DNA from: Bifidobacterium miconisargentati
GTDB lineage: Bacteria > Actinomycetota > Actinomycetes > Actinomycetales > Bifidobacteriaceae
Assembly (NCBI RefSeq): GCF_019331675.1
Contig: NZ_JAHBBJ010000010.1
Location: 1-64,000, forward strand
Direction of reading: 5' to 3'
DNA length: 64,000 nt
The position numbers and the translations under genes were made by a program. The notes under the pieces are model-generated. The model searched no databases and was not told where the DNA came from. It saw only the letters and a list, made by a program, of their open reading frames with translations. Position 1 is the stretch's first letter; every line of letters begins with the position of its first letter. This document shows positions 32,031-40,681 of the stretch, piece after piece.

Positions 32031-33083
32031 TCAGCGGATGACCAGGGTCGGCCTGAGCAGTACGTGCCGGTCGTCGGTCGGTGAAGCGTCAGCCGTAACG
32101 CCGATTCGCCGACCGTCGGCGGCGTCGTGGCCCGAATGCCCGGCCGCCGGCGCGACGAACTGCTCCTGCGTGATGCGCACGATGTGCCGCGCGCTTTCGA
32201 TGAGCGGCTGCGCGATGCTGGACAGTCCCATCGAACGCGCGGAAACCGTGTCGTCGAAACCGGTGATGATGATGTCCGTGTCGCTCGGCAGCACGGTGGC
32301 CGCGCCGATGGCAAGCGTATCGCTCACGCAGACGATGGCGTCCATGTCCGGCCGCCGGTCCAGCAGCGCGATGCAGGCGGTCTGTCCGGAGAGGATGTCG
32401 TTTTTGGCCTCCTCGTAAAGCTGCCCGAGCTCGTCCGGGCCGGCCATGCGCGCGCCCAGCATGGCATCCCTCCAGCCGGCGTATCGATCCATGCCGGTGC
32501 CGGACACGCCCGGCCAGCCGATGAATCCGATGTGCTTGCGGCCGTGCAGGATGAGGTGCTGGGTCATCTCCGCGATGCCGTAATGGCCGTCCACGTCCAC
32601 CCACGGCGTGGCCGGGTCGTTCATATCGTCGGCGCCCCACGGCCGGCCGAACAGCACGAAGGGTTGATGATGCTCGTGTAGCCAGGCGAGTCGTGGATCG
32701 TCGTGCGTGGTGTCCGTGAGCACGAAGGAGTCCACGTCACCGCGGGCACGCAGGGCGTCGAACTGGCGGATTTCGTCCTGCTGGGAGTCGGTCTTGTACA
32801 GGATCACGCGGATGTCGTTGGCGTCGGCCTCGGTGACGAGCGCGTGCAGGAACCGGTCGTAGACCTGCGAGTAGCTGACCGGCGCGATACCGATGCCGAT
32901 GGTGTTGCTGCGTTGGGTGCGCAGGCGTCGGGCCGAGGCGTTGGGGGTGTAGTTGAGCCGGTCGATGGAGGCTTCGACCAGTTTGCGCGTGGCCGGTTTG
33001 ACGATGGAGGGGTTGTTGATGCAGTTGGATACGGTCTGCGGCGAAACGCCGGCGTCCTTGGCAACGTCCTTGATGCTGACCAT
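32031..33083 (-). CDS. LacI-family sugar-responsive repressor
   Basis: A 350-residue LacI/GalR regulator. The HTH is [21 protein letters not shown] at the N-terminus, with the hinge helix near [10 protein letters not shown] periplasmic-binding-like sugar domain fills the rest. ATG 33083 is chosen because AAGGGA precedes it; an upstream ATG at 33098 overlaps that site. It is divergent from the sugar importer at 33419-36928, which it very likely represses. The inducing sugar is unknown. Confidence 0.9.
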   Translation of the reverse strand: MVSIKDVAKDAGVSPQTVSNCINNPSIVKPATRKLVEASIDRLNYTPNASARRLRTQRSNTIGIGIAPVSYSQVYDRFLHALVTEADANDIRVILYKTDSQQDEIRQFDALRARGDVDSFVLTDTTHDDPRLAWLHEHHQPFVLFGRPWGADDMNDPATPWVDVDGHYGIAEMTQHLILHGRKHIGFIGWPGVSGTGMDRYAGWRDAMLGARMAGPDELGQLYEEAKNDILSGQTACIALLDRRPDMDAIVCVSDTLAIGAATVLPSDTDIIITGFDDTVSARSMGLSSIAQPLIESARHIVRITQEQFVAPAAGHSGHDAADGRRIGVTADASPTDDRHVLLRPTLVIR

Positions 33084-33180
33084 GGTGTGTCCCTTCATGA
33101 GATCGGCTCGGTTGCAAGCCGGGGCGTCGGTGCCTGCCGTGCGGTTCCGTCGTTGGTTCGTTCCAACAAGCGTACCGGAT

Positions 33181-33210
33181 TTGACAGATTTCGGTGTTGG
33201 TGTTTATTAT
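33181..33210 (+). promoter_or_regulatory. Promoter of the sugar importer
   Basis: TTGACA (33181-33186), an 18-nt spacer, then TATTAT (33205-33210). This is one of the best sigma-70-type matches in the window. It lies about 200 bp before the binding-protein gene, leaving a long leader. Confidence 0.7.
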
Positions 33211-33221
33211 ATAACCACTTA

Positions 33222-33347
33222 TTAGAACGTAAAAATTCCAGCGAGTGACGTGCAACGTTGATGTCAATCGCCGGAGCTCCCGAGTCTAGCCGCGTATGGA
33301 CCGAAAGGTTCGCGGTGAAGCTATGGAACAGATTTTGAACGTTCTAA
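33222..33347. promoter_or_regulatory. Candidate LacI operator and half site
   Basis: TTGAACGTTCTAA (33335-33347) has the core palindrome GAACGTTC. A related TTAGAACGT lies at 33222-33230, just after the -10. Two sites about 110 bp apart would suit DNA looping by a LacI protein. Confidence 0.5.
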
Positions 33348-33418
33348 TGGGCGCTACAACCGAACAATGGTGATGAAGACATGGACGGGCGCGACGCTCG
33401 GAAGGAAAGGACCCCAAG

Positions 33419-34669
33419 ATGAGGAACAGGAACAAGCTCACGATGATCACCGCGGCCTCGGTTGCCGTGCTGACCCTGCTGGCCGGCTGCGGCGGCGGAA
33501 GCGGCTTCGATGACAACGCGAGCTCGGACAAGCCCACCAGCGACAGCTCGCAGGAGCTCACTGTGCTGATCGGCTCCTCCGGCGACACCGAGACCAAGGC
33601 CGTCAAGGACGCCGTGGCAGCCTGGTCCGAGAAGTCCGGCACCAAGGCCACCGTGCAGGTGGCCAACGACCTGGCCCAGCAGCTTTCCCAGGGCTTCGCC
33701 GGCGGTGACCCGGCCGACGTGTTCTACTTGGCCCCCGAGCAGCTCGCCGGCTATGCCTCCAACGGATCCCTCCTGGCCTACGGCGACCAGCTCAAGAACA
33801 AGGGCGACTTCTACGACAACCTCCTGCAGACCTTCACCTACGACGGCAAGCTCTACGCGGCCCCGAAGGACGTCTCCACCCTGCAGCTGGTCATCAACAC
33901 CGACATGTGGTCCGAAGCCGGCCTGACCGACGCCGATTACCCGACCACCTGGGACGAGCTGGCCGACGTGGCCAAGAAGCTCACCAATGACGACCACGTG
34001 GGCCTGGCCTTCAACGGCGAGTACGCCCGCATCGGCGTGTTCCTCAAGCAGGCCGGCGGCGGCCTGGTCAGCGACGACGGCTCCAAGGCCATCGCCAACA
34101 CGGACGAGTCCCTCAAGGGCCTGACGGAAGTCAAGGACCTGCTCGACACCGGCACCGTGAAGTACGCCTCCGACCTCGGCACCGGCTGGGGCGGCGAGGC
34201 CTTCGGCTCCAAGAAGGCCGCCATGACCATCGAGGGCAACTGGATCACCGGTGGCCTGTCCGCCGACTACCCGGACGTCAAGTACAAGGTGGTGGCCCTG
34301 CCCGAGGGCCCGGCCGGCAAGGGCACCATGCACTTCACCAACGGCTGGGGCATCGCGGCCGACAGCAAGAACCAGCAGGGCGCCATCGACCTCGTCGAGT
34401 ACCTCACCAGCGACGATGTGGTGATGGGCTTCGCCAAGGCGTTCGGCATCATGCCCGCCACCAAGACCCTCGCCGACACCTGGAAGGGCGAGTTCCCGGA
34501 TCTCTCCGCCTTCATGGACGGCCTTGACTACTCCGTCACCGTGCCGACCGCCAAGGGCGCCGCCGACGTGGTCACCGACTTCAACGCCCAGCTCGAAGGC
34601 CTGAAGACCGGCGATCCCAAGACGATCCTGGACAAGACCCAGACCAACCTCGAAGCCATCCTGCAGTAG
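33419..34669 (+). CDS. Sugar ABC transporter substrate-binding lipoprotein
   Basis: A family 1 (MalE-like) binding protein of 416 residues. The lipoprotein signal has lipobox LAGC, with the anchored Cys near residue 24 and a Gly/Ser linker. VLIGSSGDTETKAVKD opens the mature fold, and DVFYLAPEQL and LQLVINTDMW line the ligand cleft. Together with the two permeases it forms an importer for a di- or oligosaccharide. No ATPase gene is in the operon, so a shared MsmK-type ATPase encoded elsewhere is assumed. GAAGGAAAGG precedes the ATG. Confidence 0.9.
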   Translation: MRNRNKLTMITAASVAVLTLLAGCGGGSGFDDNASSDKPTSDSSQELTVLIGSSGDTETKAVKDAVAAWSEKSGTKATVQVANDLAQQLSQGFAGGDPADVFYLAPEQLAGYASNGSLLAYGDQLKNKGDFYDNLLQTFTYDGKLYAAPKDVSTLQLVINTDMWSEAGLTDADYPTTWDELADVAKKLTNDDHVGLAFNGEYARIGVFLKQAGGGLVSDDGSKAIANTDESLKGLTEVKDLLDTGTVKYASDLGTGWGGEAFGSKKAAMTIEGNWITGGLSADYPDVKYKVVALPEGPAGKGTMHFTNGWGIAADSKNQQGAIDLVEYLTSDDVVMGFAKAFGIMPATKTLADTWKGEFPDLSAFMDGLDYSVTVPTAKGAADVVTDFNAQLEGLKTGDPKTILDKTQTNLEAILQ

Positions 34670-34677
34670 TTTCCGCC

Positions 34678-34816
34678 TGGTGTGTTGGCTCCCCTCTCTG
34701 AGGACATTGCCGTGAAGCAAACAGCAGAGCTGTTTGTAGGCAATGTGCGAGACGACAGTCGAGCCAGCAAAACGCGAACGAAGTTCGTCCGCAATTGCAG
34801 GAGAGCCAACACACCA
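34678..34816. repeat. Structured repeat (copy B) between binding protein and permease genes
   Basis: A 14-bp perfect inverted repeat (34678-34691 with 34803-34816, TGGTGTGTTGGCTC) closes the element. Inside are hairpin 1 (CAAACAGCAGAGCTGTTTG), hairpin 2 (GAACGAAGTTC) and the tail CAATTGCAGGA. The position parallels stem-loops that set binding-protein excess in other ABC operons. Confidence 0.85.
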
Positions 34817-34850
34817 CACACGGAACCTCCATCAACAAAGGAGTTGAAGC

Positions 34851-36065
34851 ATGTCTGCATCACAGGCGGCAACCCCGCGCAAGGGGCGGGCGCGGAAGGT
34901 CCCACGCCAGCACATCGACCGCACGGGCCAGGAGATCTCCGGCTGGCTGTTCTGCCTGCCGATGATCGTGATCCTCGGCGTGTTCATGTTCGTCCCCATC
35001 CTCATGGCCCTGTGGGTGAGCGTGTCCGACTGGACCGGCCGCGGCACCCCGTTCGGCGGCAACGTGAGCTTCGTGGGTGCCGAGAACTACACCGACGTCC
35101 TCGCCAAGCCGGGACTCGCCCAGAGCGACTTCGGCACGGCCCTGCGCAACAACGCTTGGTACACGCTCATCGTGGTTCCGCTGCAGACGCTCCTCTCCCT
35201 GGCGCTCGCGGTGATGCTCAACCGCAAAATCCTCAAGGCCCGCGGCTTCTTCCGTACCGCCTTCTACTTCCCCTCCGTCACCAGCTCCGTGGCCATCACC
35301 GTGCTGTGGCTGTTCCTGTTCAACGCGGCCGGCCCGATCAACGCCATGCTCAAGTGGTTCGGCGTCAACGGCCCGAATTGGTTCAACGACCCGCAGGGCA
35401 TCATCCATCTCCTGCTCGGCGCGTTCGGCGTCAAGAACGGTCCGGCCGCGCTCACCGAGCACAGCTTCCTCGGCGTGAGCGCCTGGGATTGGCTGGCCGG
35501 TCCGTCCGTGGCCATGTTCGCCATCATCCTCATGGTGATCTTCACCACCTCCGGCACGTACATGCTCATGTTCATCGCCGCGCTGCAGAGCATCGGCGAG
35601 GCCACCGAGGAGGCCGCCATCATGGACGGCGCCACCCCGTGGCAGCGCATGTGGAAGGTCACCGTCCCGCAGCTCAAGCCCACGATCTTCACCGTCGTGA
35701 CGCTCGGCATCATCGGCACCTGGCAGGTGTTCGACCAGATCTACACCGGCACGCAGGGCGGCCCGGCCAAGACCACCCTCACCACCGCGTACCTCTCCTA
35801 CAGCGCCGCGTTCAACAGCCAGGAGTGGGGTCGAGGCGCCGCGATCTCCTTCATCCTGTTTGTCATCATCATCGTGATGACCTGGATCCAGCGCTGGGTC
35901 ATGAAGGACAAGAAGATGTCCCGCCGCAAGCGCGCCGACTACGAGGCCATGAAGGCCGAGGCCCGGTCCATGACCAAGGCCGAGGTCATGTCGCTGGGTG
36001 CGTGCCGTGCGGGCAAGCACGCGGCGACCGCGACCGCCACCGCAACAGTCGCAGGAAAGGAGTGA
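34851..36065 (+). CDS. Sugar ABC transporter permease (MalF type)
   Basis: A 404-residue permease starting at ATG 34851 behind AAAGGAG. A basic N-tail of about 28 residues leads to the first helix (GWLFCLPMIVILGVFMF). The loop that contacts the ATPase is EEAAIMDGATPWQRMWKVTVP. A segment around WFNDPQGIIHLLLGAFGVKNGP is longer than in most MalF-like proteins. The C-terminal tail is Ala/Thr-rich. The next gene starts 6 bp after its stop. Confidence 0.9.
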   Translation: MSASQAATPRKGRARKVPRQHIDRTGQEISGWLFCLPMIVILGVFMFVPILMALWVSVSDWTGRGTPFGGNVSFVGAENYTDVLAKPGLAQSDFGTALRNNAWYTLIVVPLQTLLSLALAVMLNRKILKARGFFRTAFYFPSVTSSVAITVLWLFLFNAAGPINAMLKWFGVNGPNWFNDPQGIIHLLLGAFGVKNGPAALTEHSFLGVSAWDWLAGPSVAMFAIILMVIFTTSGTYMLMFIAALQSIGEATEEAAIMDGATPWQRMWKVTVPQLKPTIFTVVTLGIIGTWQVFDQIYTGTQGGPAKTTLTTAYLSYSAAFNSQEWGRGAAISFILFVIIIVMTWIQRWVMKDKKMSRRKRADYEAMKAEARSMTKAEVMSLGACRAGKHAATATATATVAGKE

Positions 36066-36070
36066 CGGCA

Positions 36071-36928
36071 ATGAACAAGACCAACAACGTCTCCTGGTTC
36101 AAACGATTCCGCGACAGCGGCGTCATCCTGTACCTCATCCTGATCGTGCTGGCGCTGATCTACATCATGCCGTTCGTCACGCAGGTGGCCACCTCCTTCA
36201 AGACCGACGCGGACGCCACCGCCAACCCGGTCTCGTTGGTCCCGGAGATCTGGACGACCGCCGCCTACCAGAAGCTGTTCCTCAACTCCGACTTCCCGGT
36301 CTGGTTCAAGAACTCGTTCATCGTGACGATCGTGGTGACCCTCGGCCGCGTCTTCTTCGACTCGCTGGCCGGCTACGCGCTCGCCCGCATCGATTTCCGC
36401 GGACGCAACCTCATCTTCAACCTGCTGCTGGCGGTGATGAGCGTGCCGATGGTGGTGCTGCTCATCCCCAAGTTCCTCATCATCAAGTCCCTGGGCATCT
36501 ACGACAGCTACGCGGGCATGATCCTGCCGCTGCTCATCGACGCCGCCGGTGTGTTCATCATGAAGAACTTCTTCGAATCCATCCCGCGTTCCGTGGAGGA
36601 GCAGGCGATGATCGACCGAGCGGGCACCTTCCGCATCTTCTGGTCGATCGTGCTGCCGATGGCCCGACCGGCGCTCGTGACCATCTCGATCCTGTCCTTC
36701 CAGGGATCGTGGAACGAGCTCTCGCACTTCATCGTCTCCACGCAGTCCTCGTCGCTGACCACCTTGACCAAGGGCGTGGCCTCGCTCGCCAGCGGCCAGC
36801 TCTCGCAGGGCAACCAGTACCCAGTCAAGCTCGCGGCGGCCGTGGTCATGACCATCCCCGTGGCCGTGCTGTTCTTCGTCTTCCAGAAGCAGATCATGAA
36901 CAGCTCCGAAGGCTCCGTCAAGGAGTAG
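36071..36928 (+). CDS. Sugar ABC transporter permease (MalG type)
   Basis: The partner permease, 285 residues, behind AAAGGAG. Six helices start with ILYLILIVLALIYIMPF. The coupling loop is EEQAMIDRAGTFRIFWSIVLP. PKFLIIKSLGIYDSYAGMILP is the usual conserved stretch before it. It is followed by a full-length structured repeat before the glycosidase gene. Confidence 0.9.
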   Translation: MNKTNNVSWFKRFRDSGVILYLILIVLALIYIMPFVTQVATSFKTDADATANPVSLVPEIWTTAAYQKLFLNSDFPVWFKNSFIVTIVVTLGRVFFDSLAGYALARIDFRGRNLIFNLLLAVMSVPMVVLLIPKFLIIKSLGIYDSYAGMILPLLIDAAGVFIMKNFFESIPRSVEEQAMIDRAGTFRIFWSIVLPMARPALVTISILSFQGSWNELSHFIVSTQSSSLTTLTKGVASLASGQLSQGNQYPVKLAAAVVMTIPVAVLFFVFQKQIMNSSEGSVKE

Positions 36929-36950
36929 CGGCGGGCCGGCATGGGCTTAT

Positions 36951-37166
36951 GGCTCCCCTCTTTGAGGACATCGCCGTAAAGCAAACAGTCCAGTGGGCTG
37001 TTTGCAGGCGATGTGCGAGCCGACGGGCGAGCCTGATAAACGCGAGCGAAGCTCGTCCCTGATTGCGGCGAGCTGTCAGCGAAGCTGACTGAGGGGAGCC
37101 ATGTACTAGATCCCTCGCCGATATCCTTCAGTCGTTTTCAGCGACACCCTCAGAGAGAGGGACGCC
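36951..37166. repeat. Structured repeat (copy C), full length
   Basis: Left part 36951-37100 is bounded by GGCTCCCCTC and GAGGGGAGCC. Hairpin 1 is CAAACAGTCCAGTGGGCTGTTTG, held by outer stem ACATCGCC/GGCGATGT. Hairpin 2 is GAGCGAAGCTC, with tail GATTGCGG. The right part is degenerate, ending CCTCAGAGAGAGGGACGCC. It lies between the permease and the glycosidase. Confidence 0.85.
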
Positions 37167-37204
37167 AATATTCGTAACACTTTTCAATCCCTGGAGAACC
37201 AACT

Positions 37205-39253
37205 ATGACCACATCCCAGCAGATCCGACAGCCGTGGATGCACGACATGCGCCCGATCCTCACGGCCCCCGCCCAGCTGTGGGCCGAAGCGGACGGCACG
37301 GTCGACGCCTCCGCCCCGCACGCGGGCGCGGCCAATCTCGCCGGCTATTACGTGGGCGACACCCGCATCCTCTCGCGCATCGTGGCTGATGTCAACGGCG
37401 AGGCCCCCACGCCGATCGCCTGGAATTCGGCCGCCACCGGACGTAGCATCACCTCGCTCGTGGCCCGCAACATCGACGGCCCCACCGTGGACCCGTCCGT
37501 GCGCGTCACCGAAACCCGCGAACTCACGCCCGCCACGCTCGCCGAACGATTCGAAATCGCCAGTGTGCTCACCGAACCGGTCGAACTGGACCTCGCCGTG
37601 ACCCTGCGCTTCGACATGGCCACGATGCAGGAGATCAAAGGCGGCACCCCGTCCGCCGCGGCCGCAAGCGGACAGGTCGTCATCGCCGTGCCGCACGACG
37701 GCAAGGAACCCGCGGCCCACGTGACGTACGGCAGCATCGCCGTCGACGTGACGCCGGACGCTGCGAACGTTGCCAGCGAAACCGACACCCCGGTCCCGAC
37801 CATCACCGTGGACGGGCTCAACTGCACGTTCGCCTGGCACCTGACCGTACCCGCACGCGGCAGCGTAAGCGTGGGACTCACCATCGCCGTGGACGCCAAG
37901 GCCAACGCCGTGACGGCCGCCGCCTCCTCAAGCCCGTGGGCCGACGTCACCGTCCATGCCGCGGACAGCCGCGTGGCCGACTGGGCCAACACCTCCCTGC
38001 GCGACCTCGCCGGCCTGCGCATGGCCATTCCGACGCTGCCGGACGACGAGTTCCTGGCCGCCGGAGCGCCCTGGTTCTTTACGCTCTTCGGCCGCGACTC
38101 CCTGTGGGCCGCCCGATTCATGCTGCCGCTGACCACCCGCACCGCCATGGGCACCCTGCGTACGCTCGCACACTTCCAGGCCACCGAATCGAATCCGGAG
38201 ACCAACGCCGACCCCGGCAAGATCATGCACGAACTGCGTGCGGAGACACTGGTGCAGACCGGCGCGTTCGACGACGGCATGCGCCTGCCCCCGCTCTACT
38301 ACGGCACCATCGACGCCACCCCGCTGTGGATCATCCTGCTCGGCGAGGCGTTGCGCTGGGGTGCGCCCGAGGACGAGGTGCGTGCGCTGCTGCCCAACCT
38401 CGAAGCCGCGCTCGCCTGGCTGCGCGACTGGGGCGATTGCGACGGCGACGGCTTCTTGGAGTACATCGACCGCACCGGTCACGGCCTGAGCAACCAGGGC
38501 TGGAAGGACTCCGGCGATTCCGTGCGCTGGAATGACGGCCGCATCGCGGACGGTCCCATCGCCCTGTGCGAGGTGCAGGGATACGCCTACCAGGCCGCCA
38601 TGCTGGGCGCGGACGTGCTGGATCACTTCGGCCGGTCCGGCGCCGATGAATGGCGTGCGTGGGCCGCGCAGCTCAAGACCCGCTTCAACGAACGGTTCTG
38701 GGTGGACGACGGCCGCGGCCGATACCCGGCCATCGCGCTGGACAGGGACAAGCGTCCGGTCGACTCGCTCACCAGCAACATCGGTCACCTGCTTGGCACC
38801 GGCATCCTGGACGAGGACGGCGTGACAGCGGTGGTCAAACGACTGGTCGGCGATGACATGCTCTCCGGCTACGGCGTGCGCACGATGAGCACGCTCGCCG
38901 GCGGATACTGGCCCGAAAGCTACCACTGCGGCTCGGTCTGGGCACACGACAGCGCCATCGTGATGAACGGCCTGCGCGCGGAAGGGTATAAGGCCGAGGC
39001 GTTGCAGGTGGCCGAGGGGCTGGTGAGCGCCGCCGCAGCGTTCGGCTTCCAGATTCCCGAGCTGTACTCCGGTGACGCGGGGGAGAACGGCCCGGCGCCC
39101 TATCCGGCCGCATGCCATCCGCAGGCCTGGTCCGCGGCCTCGTCTGTCTCCGTGCTCTCGCTGCTGCTCGGCCTTGAGCCGGGGGCCCCGGCCGATGCCG
39201 CCACTCCGGCCGATTCGCCGCTCGCGCAGGGTCTGCGTATCGAGCGGGACTAA
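37205..39253 (+). CDS. Amylo-alpha-1,6-glucosidase-like glycosidase
   Basis: A 682-residue cytoplasmic protein with an N-terminal beta-sandwich (glycogen-debranching N-terminal, GDE_N_bis type, about 1-230) and an (alpha/alpha)6 barrel of the GH63/GH15-like type. Landmarks are GYYVGDTRILSR near residue 50, WFFTLFGRDSLWAARFMLPL near 290, WKDSGDSVRW and the late GSVWAHDSAI. There is no signal peptide, so it acts on sugar brought in by the adjacent importer. The bond it cleaves cannot be fixed from sequence. The ribosome site is weak (CTGGAGAACC). Confidence 0.8.
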   Translation: MTTSQQIRQPWMHDMRPILTAPAQLWAEADGTVDASAPHAGAANLAGYYVGDTRILSRIVADVNGEAPTPIAWNSAATGRSITSLVARNIDGPTVDPSVRVTETRELTPATLAERFEIASVLTEPVELDLAVTLRFDMATMQEIKGGTPSAAAASGQVVIAVPHDGKEPAAHVTYGSIAVDVTPDAANVASETDTPVPTITVDGLNCTFAWHLTVPARGSVSVGLTIAVDAKANAVTAAASSSPWADVTVHAADSRVADWANTSLRDLAGLRMAIPTLPDDEFLAAGAPWFFTLFGRDSLWAARFMLPLTTRTAMGTLRTLAHFQATESNPETNADPGKIMHELRAETLVQTGAFDDGMRLPPLYYGTIDATPLWIILLGEALRWGAPEDEVRALLPNLEAALAWLRDWGDCDGDGFLEYIDRTGHGLSNQGWKDSGDSVRWNDGRIADGPIALCEVQGYAYQAAMLGADVLDHFGRSGADEWRAWAAQLKTRFNERFWVDDGRGRYPAIALDRDKRPVDSLTSNIGHLLGTGILDEDGVTAVVKRLVGDDMLSGYGVRTMSTLAGGYWPESYHCGSVWAHDSAIVMNGLRAEGYKAEALQVAEGLVSAAAAFGFQIPELYSGDAGENGPAPYPAACHPQAWSAASSVSVLSLLLGLEPGAPADAATPADSPLAQGLRIERD

Positions 39254-39304
39254 TACCGCCGGACGGCTCCGGGCGGATGAGGGTGCCGGCCTAGTCGGCT
39301 TGAA

Positions 39305-39417
39305 AAAGAGACTGTATGTTCGCGTCCCAACGTGCGTCACGCGAACATACAGTCTCTTTGGGTGTCTGTAAGGACTGTATGTTCGCGACTACCTCGTTGA
39401 GCCGCGAACATACAGTC
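39305..39417. terminator. Two tandem hairpins sharing one word
   Basis: Hairpin 1 arms 39305-39325 and 39339-39359 are perfectly paired over 21 bp. Hairpin 2 arms are 39373-39387 and 39403-39417. All four arms contain GACTGTATGTTCGCG or its complement, so arms 2 and 3 can pair instead. It probably ends the glycosidase transcript. Confidence 0.8.
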
Positions 39418-39463
39418 TTCTGCGGCAGGATTGAGCTGAATCCTGCCGTCCGAATCAAAAAAC

Positions 39464-39708
39464 ATGGGAAAGCGCCGAACCGCGAAAGCGCCTGTCGGTG
39501 TGGGCCAAACCGTAAAGCGGGAAGTCCGGTGGACTTCCCGTAGGTTTGGCCTGAGCGAGCCGATAGGCAAGCGAAGGTGATGCTGGGTCTTCGCGCAGCG
39601 AAGTCGATAATTGCAGGACCGAAGGGGCTCGCAGCGGATTGCTTGGCCGACGGTTGGCATGTTGCCTGAAAGTATGGGAAAGCGCCGAACCGCGAAAGCG
39701 CCTGTCGG
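39464..39708. repeat. 35-bp direct repeat flanking structured repeat (copy N)
   Basis: The 35-bp sequence beginning ATGGGAAAGCGCCGAACC is identical at 39464-39498 and 39674-39708. Between them, 39502-39620 is a structured repeat with outer stem GGCCAAACC/GGTTTGGCC, hairpin 1 GGGAAGTCCGGTGGACTTCCC, hairpin 2 CTTCGCGCAGCGAAG and tail ATAATTGCAGGAC. Confidence 0.8.
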
Positions 39709-39868
39709 CGCAAGGGCCGCTCGCAGCGGCAATAAATGGAGCCCGGGGCTTAAGCACGGTCCGACGCGACTCACCAGTATAGCGTGCCGTCGGCAGGTGG
39801 CACGCCGGCGGCATAGCGGCTTTCCGGTACCGGTAGCCGGTCCAAGAGAAGAAATGGCCGCTTGCGAC

Positions 39869-40681
39869 CTACTCCAACCGTCCGCGACGCCACAGATTCG
39901 CGCCATGCGCGAAATCGCGCGCGGTCGCCATGAGATTGGCCCCGGTATGCAGCAGTTTGGCCGCCTTCGCACGCACGGCCTTCTCCTCGTCAGCGGAGGA
40001 CATACCGCCATTGGCGGTGGCGCGCTCCACCATCCGCTTGGCCTCCACGCGCAATCCCAACGCCACCACGTCGGTGAACGCCGCCGCGCGCTCCAGGGCC
40101 ACGGCGAAATCGCCCACGAACGCGCCGGACAGAATCGAATCGGCCAGACGCGCGATGTCGTCCTCGGTGGGTGCCTGGTCCACGCCGGCGATGGCGGAGG
40201 CCGTGGTGGCCACCGGCTCGCCCACGCGCCACAGCCGGGCGATGGAATCACGATGCGTGCGCATCCACGTGCGCAGCATGTACAGACGCCACAGCACACC
40301 GGGCAGCGAATCCGGTTCGGCCTCGCTCCACAGTTCGGCGATCTCATCCACGCCGACCGTCTCCACCAGTGTGAGCACGCGACGCACCACTTCGGGATCC
40401 TCGCTGTGCCGCACGCGGTCGAGCAGCGCCGCCGCGGAAAGATGGCTCATCTCGCTGATGGCCTGCGGATCCATGCCGCCGGCTAACCCGTCGGCCACGT
40501 TCGGGTCGAGCTGGGCCGGACGCGAGGGACGCAGCGAACCCATGCGCGCGGGGCTGAACGCCGCACCCGCCGAACGCAGGGAGCCGAAGCCCGGTCCGAG
40601 CCCGCTGCCGTGCGCGGCATGGGCGGCGGCAGCGGCGGCCGAGGAGTTGGATGAGTCGGGGAACGCGGGTCTAGTAGACAA
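39869..40681 (-). CDS. Conserved protein of unknown function
   Basis: 270 residues from a TTG start at 40681, which overlaps the mutT1-like gene by 11 bp and has AAGG about 9 nt before it. The first 50 residues are Ala/Ser/Gly/Pro-rich. The rest is helical, with a strongly patterned block from [20 protein letters not shown] to [16 protein letters not shown], then [18 protein letters not shown] know this as an actinobacterial protein found beside mutT1/ppk-type genes and often misnamed; no catalytic motif is visible. An internal ATG near residue 47 is an alternative start. Coupling to the upstream gene suggests a shared role. Confidence 0.7.
   Translation of the reverse strand: MSTRPAFPDSSNSSAAAAAAHAAHGSGLGPGFGSLRSAGAAFSPARMGSLRPSRPAQLDPNVADGLAGGMDPQAISEMSHLSAAALLDRVRHSEDPEVVRRVLTLVETVGVDEIAELWSEAEPDSLPGVLWRLYMLRTWMRTHRDSIARLWRVGEPVATTASAIAGVDQAPTEDDIARLADSILSGAFVGDFAVALERAAAFTDVVALGLRVEAKRMVERATANGGMSSADEEKAVRAKAAKLLHTGANLMATARDFAHGANLWRRGRLE

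Larger units (their letters stand above)
39254..39868. other. 615-bp gene-free region rich in repeats
   Basis: Between convergent genes. It holds the paired 21-bp and 15-bp hairpins, a CGGCAGGATT/AATCCTGCCG hairpin (39424-39449), and a 35-bp direct repeat flanking a structured repeat. The short frames inside are repeat translation. Confidence 0.6.

Noticed and set aside
34682-36928. One long frame across both sugar permease genes
   Set aside because: Its first two thirds translate the wrong frame of the MalF-type gene. Only the part from 36071 is real, as the separate MalG-type gene.
39254-39868. Small genes in the glycosidase downstream region
   Set aside because: All frames there translate inverted or direct repeats, have no ribosome sites and resemble no family.
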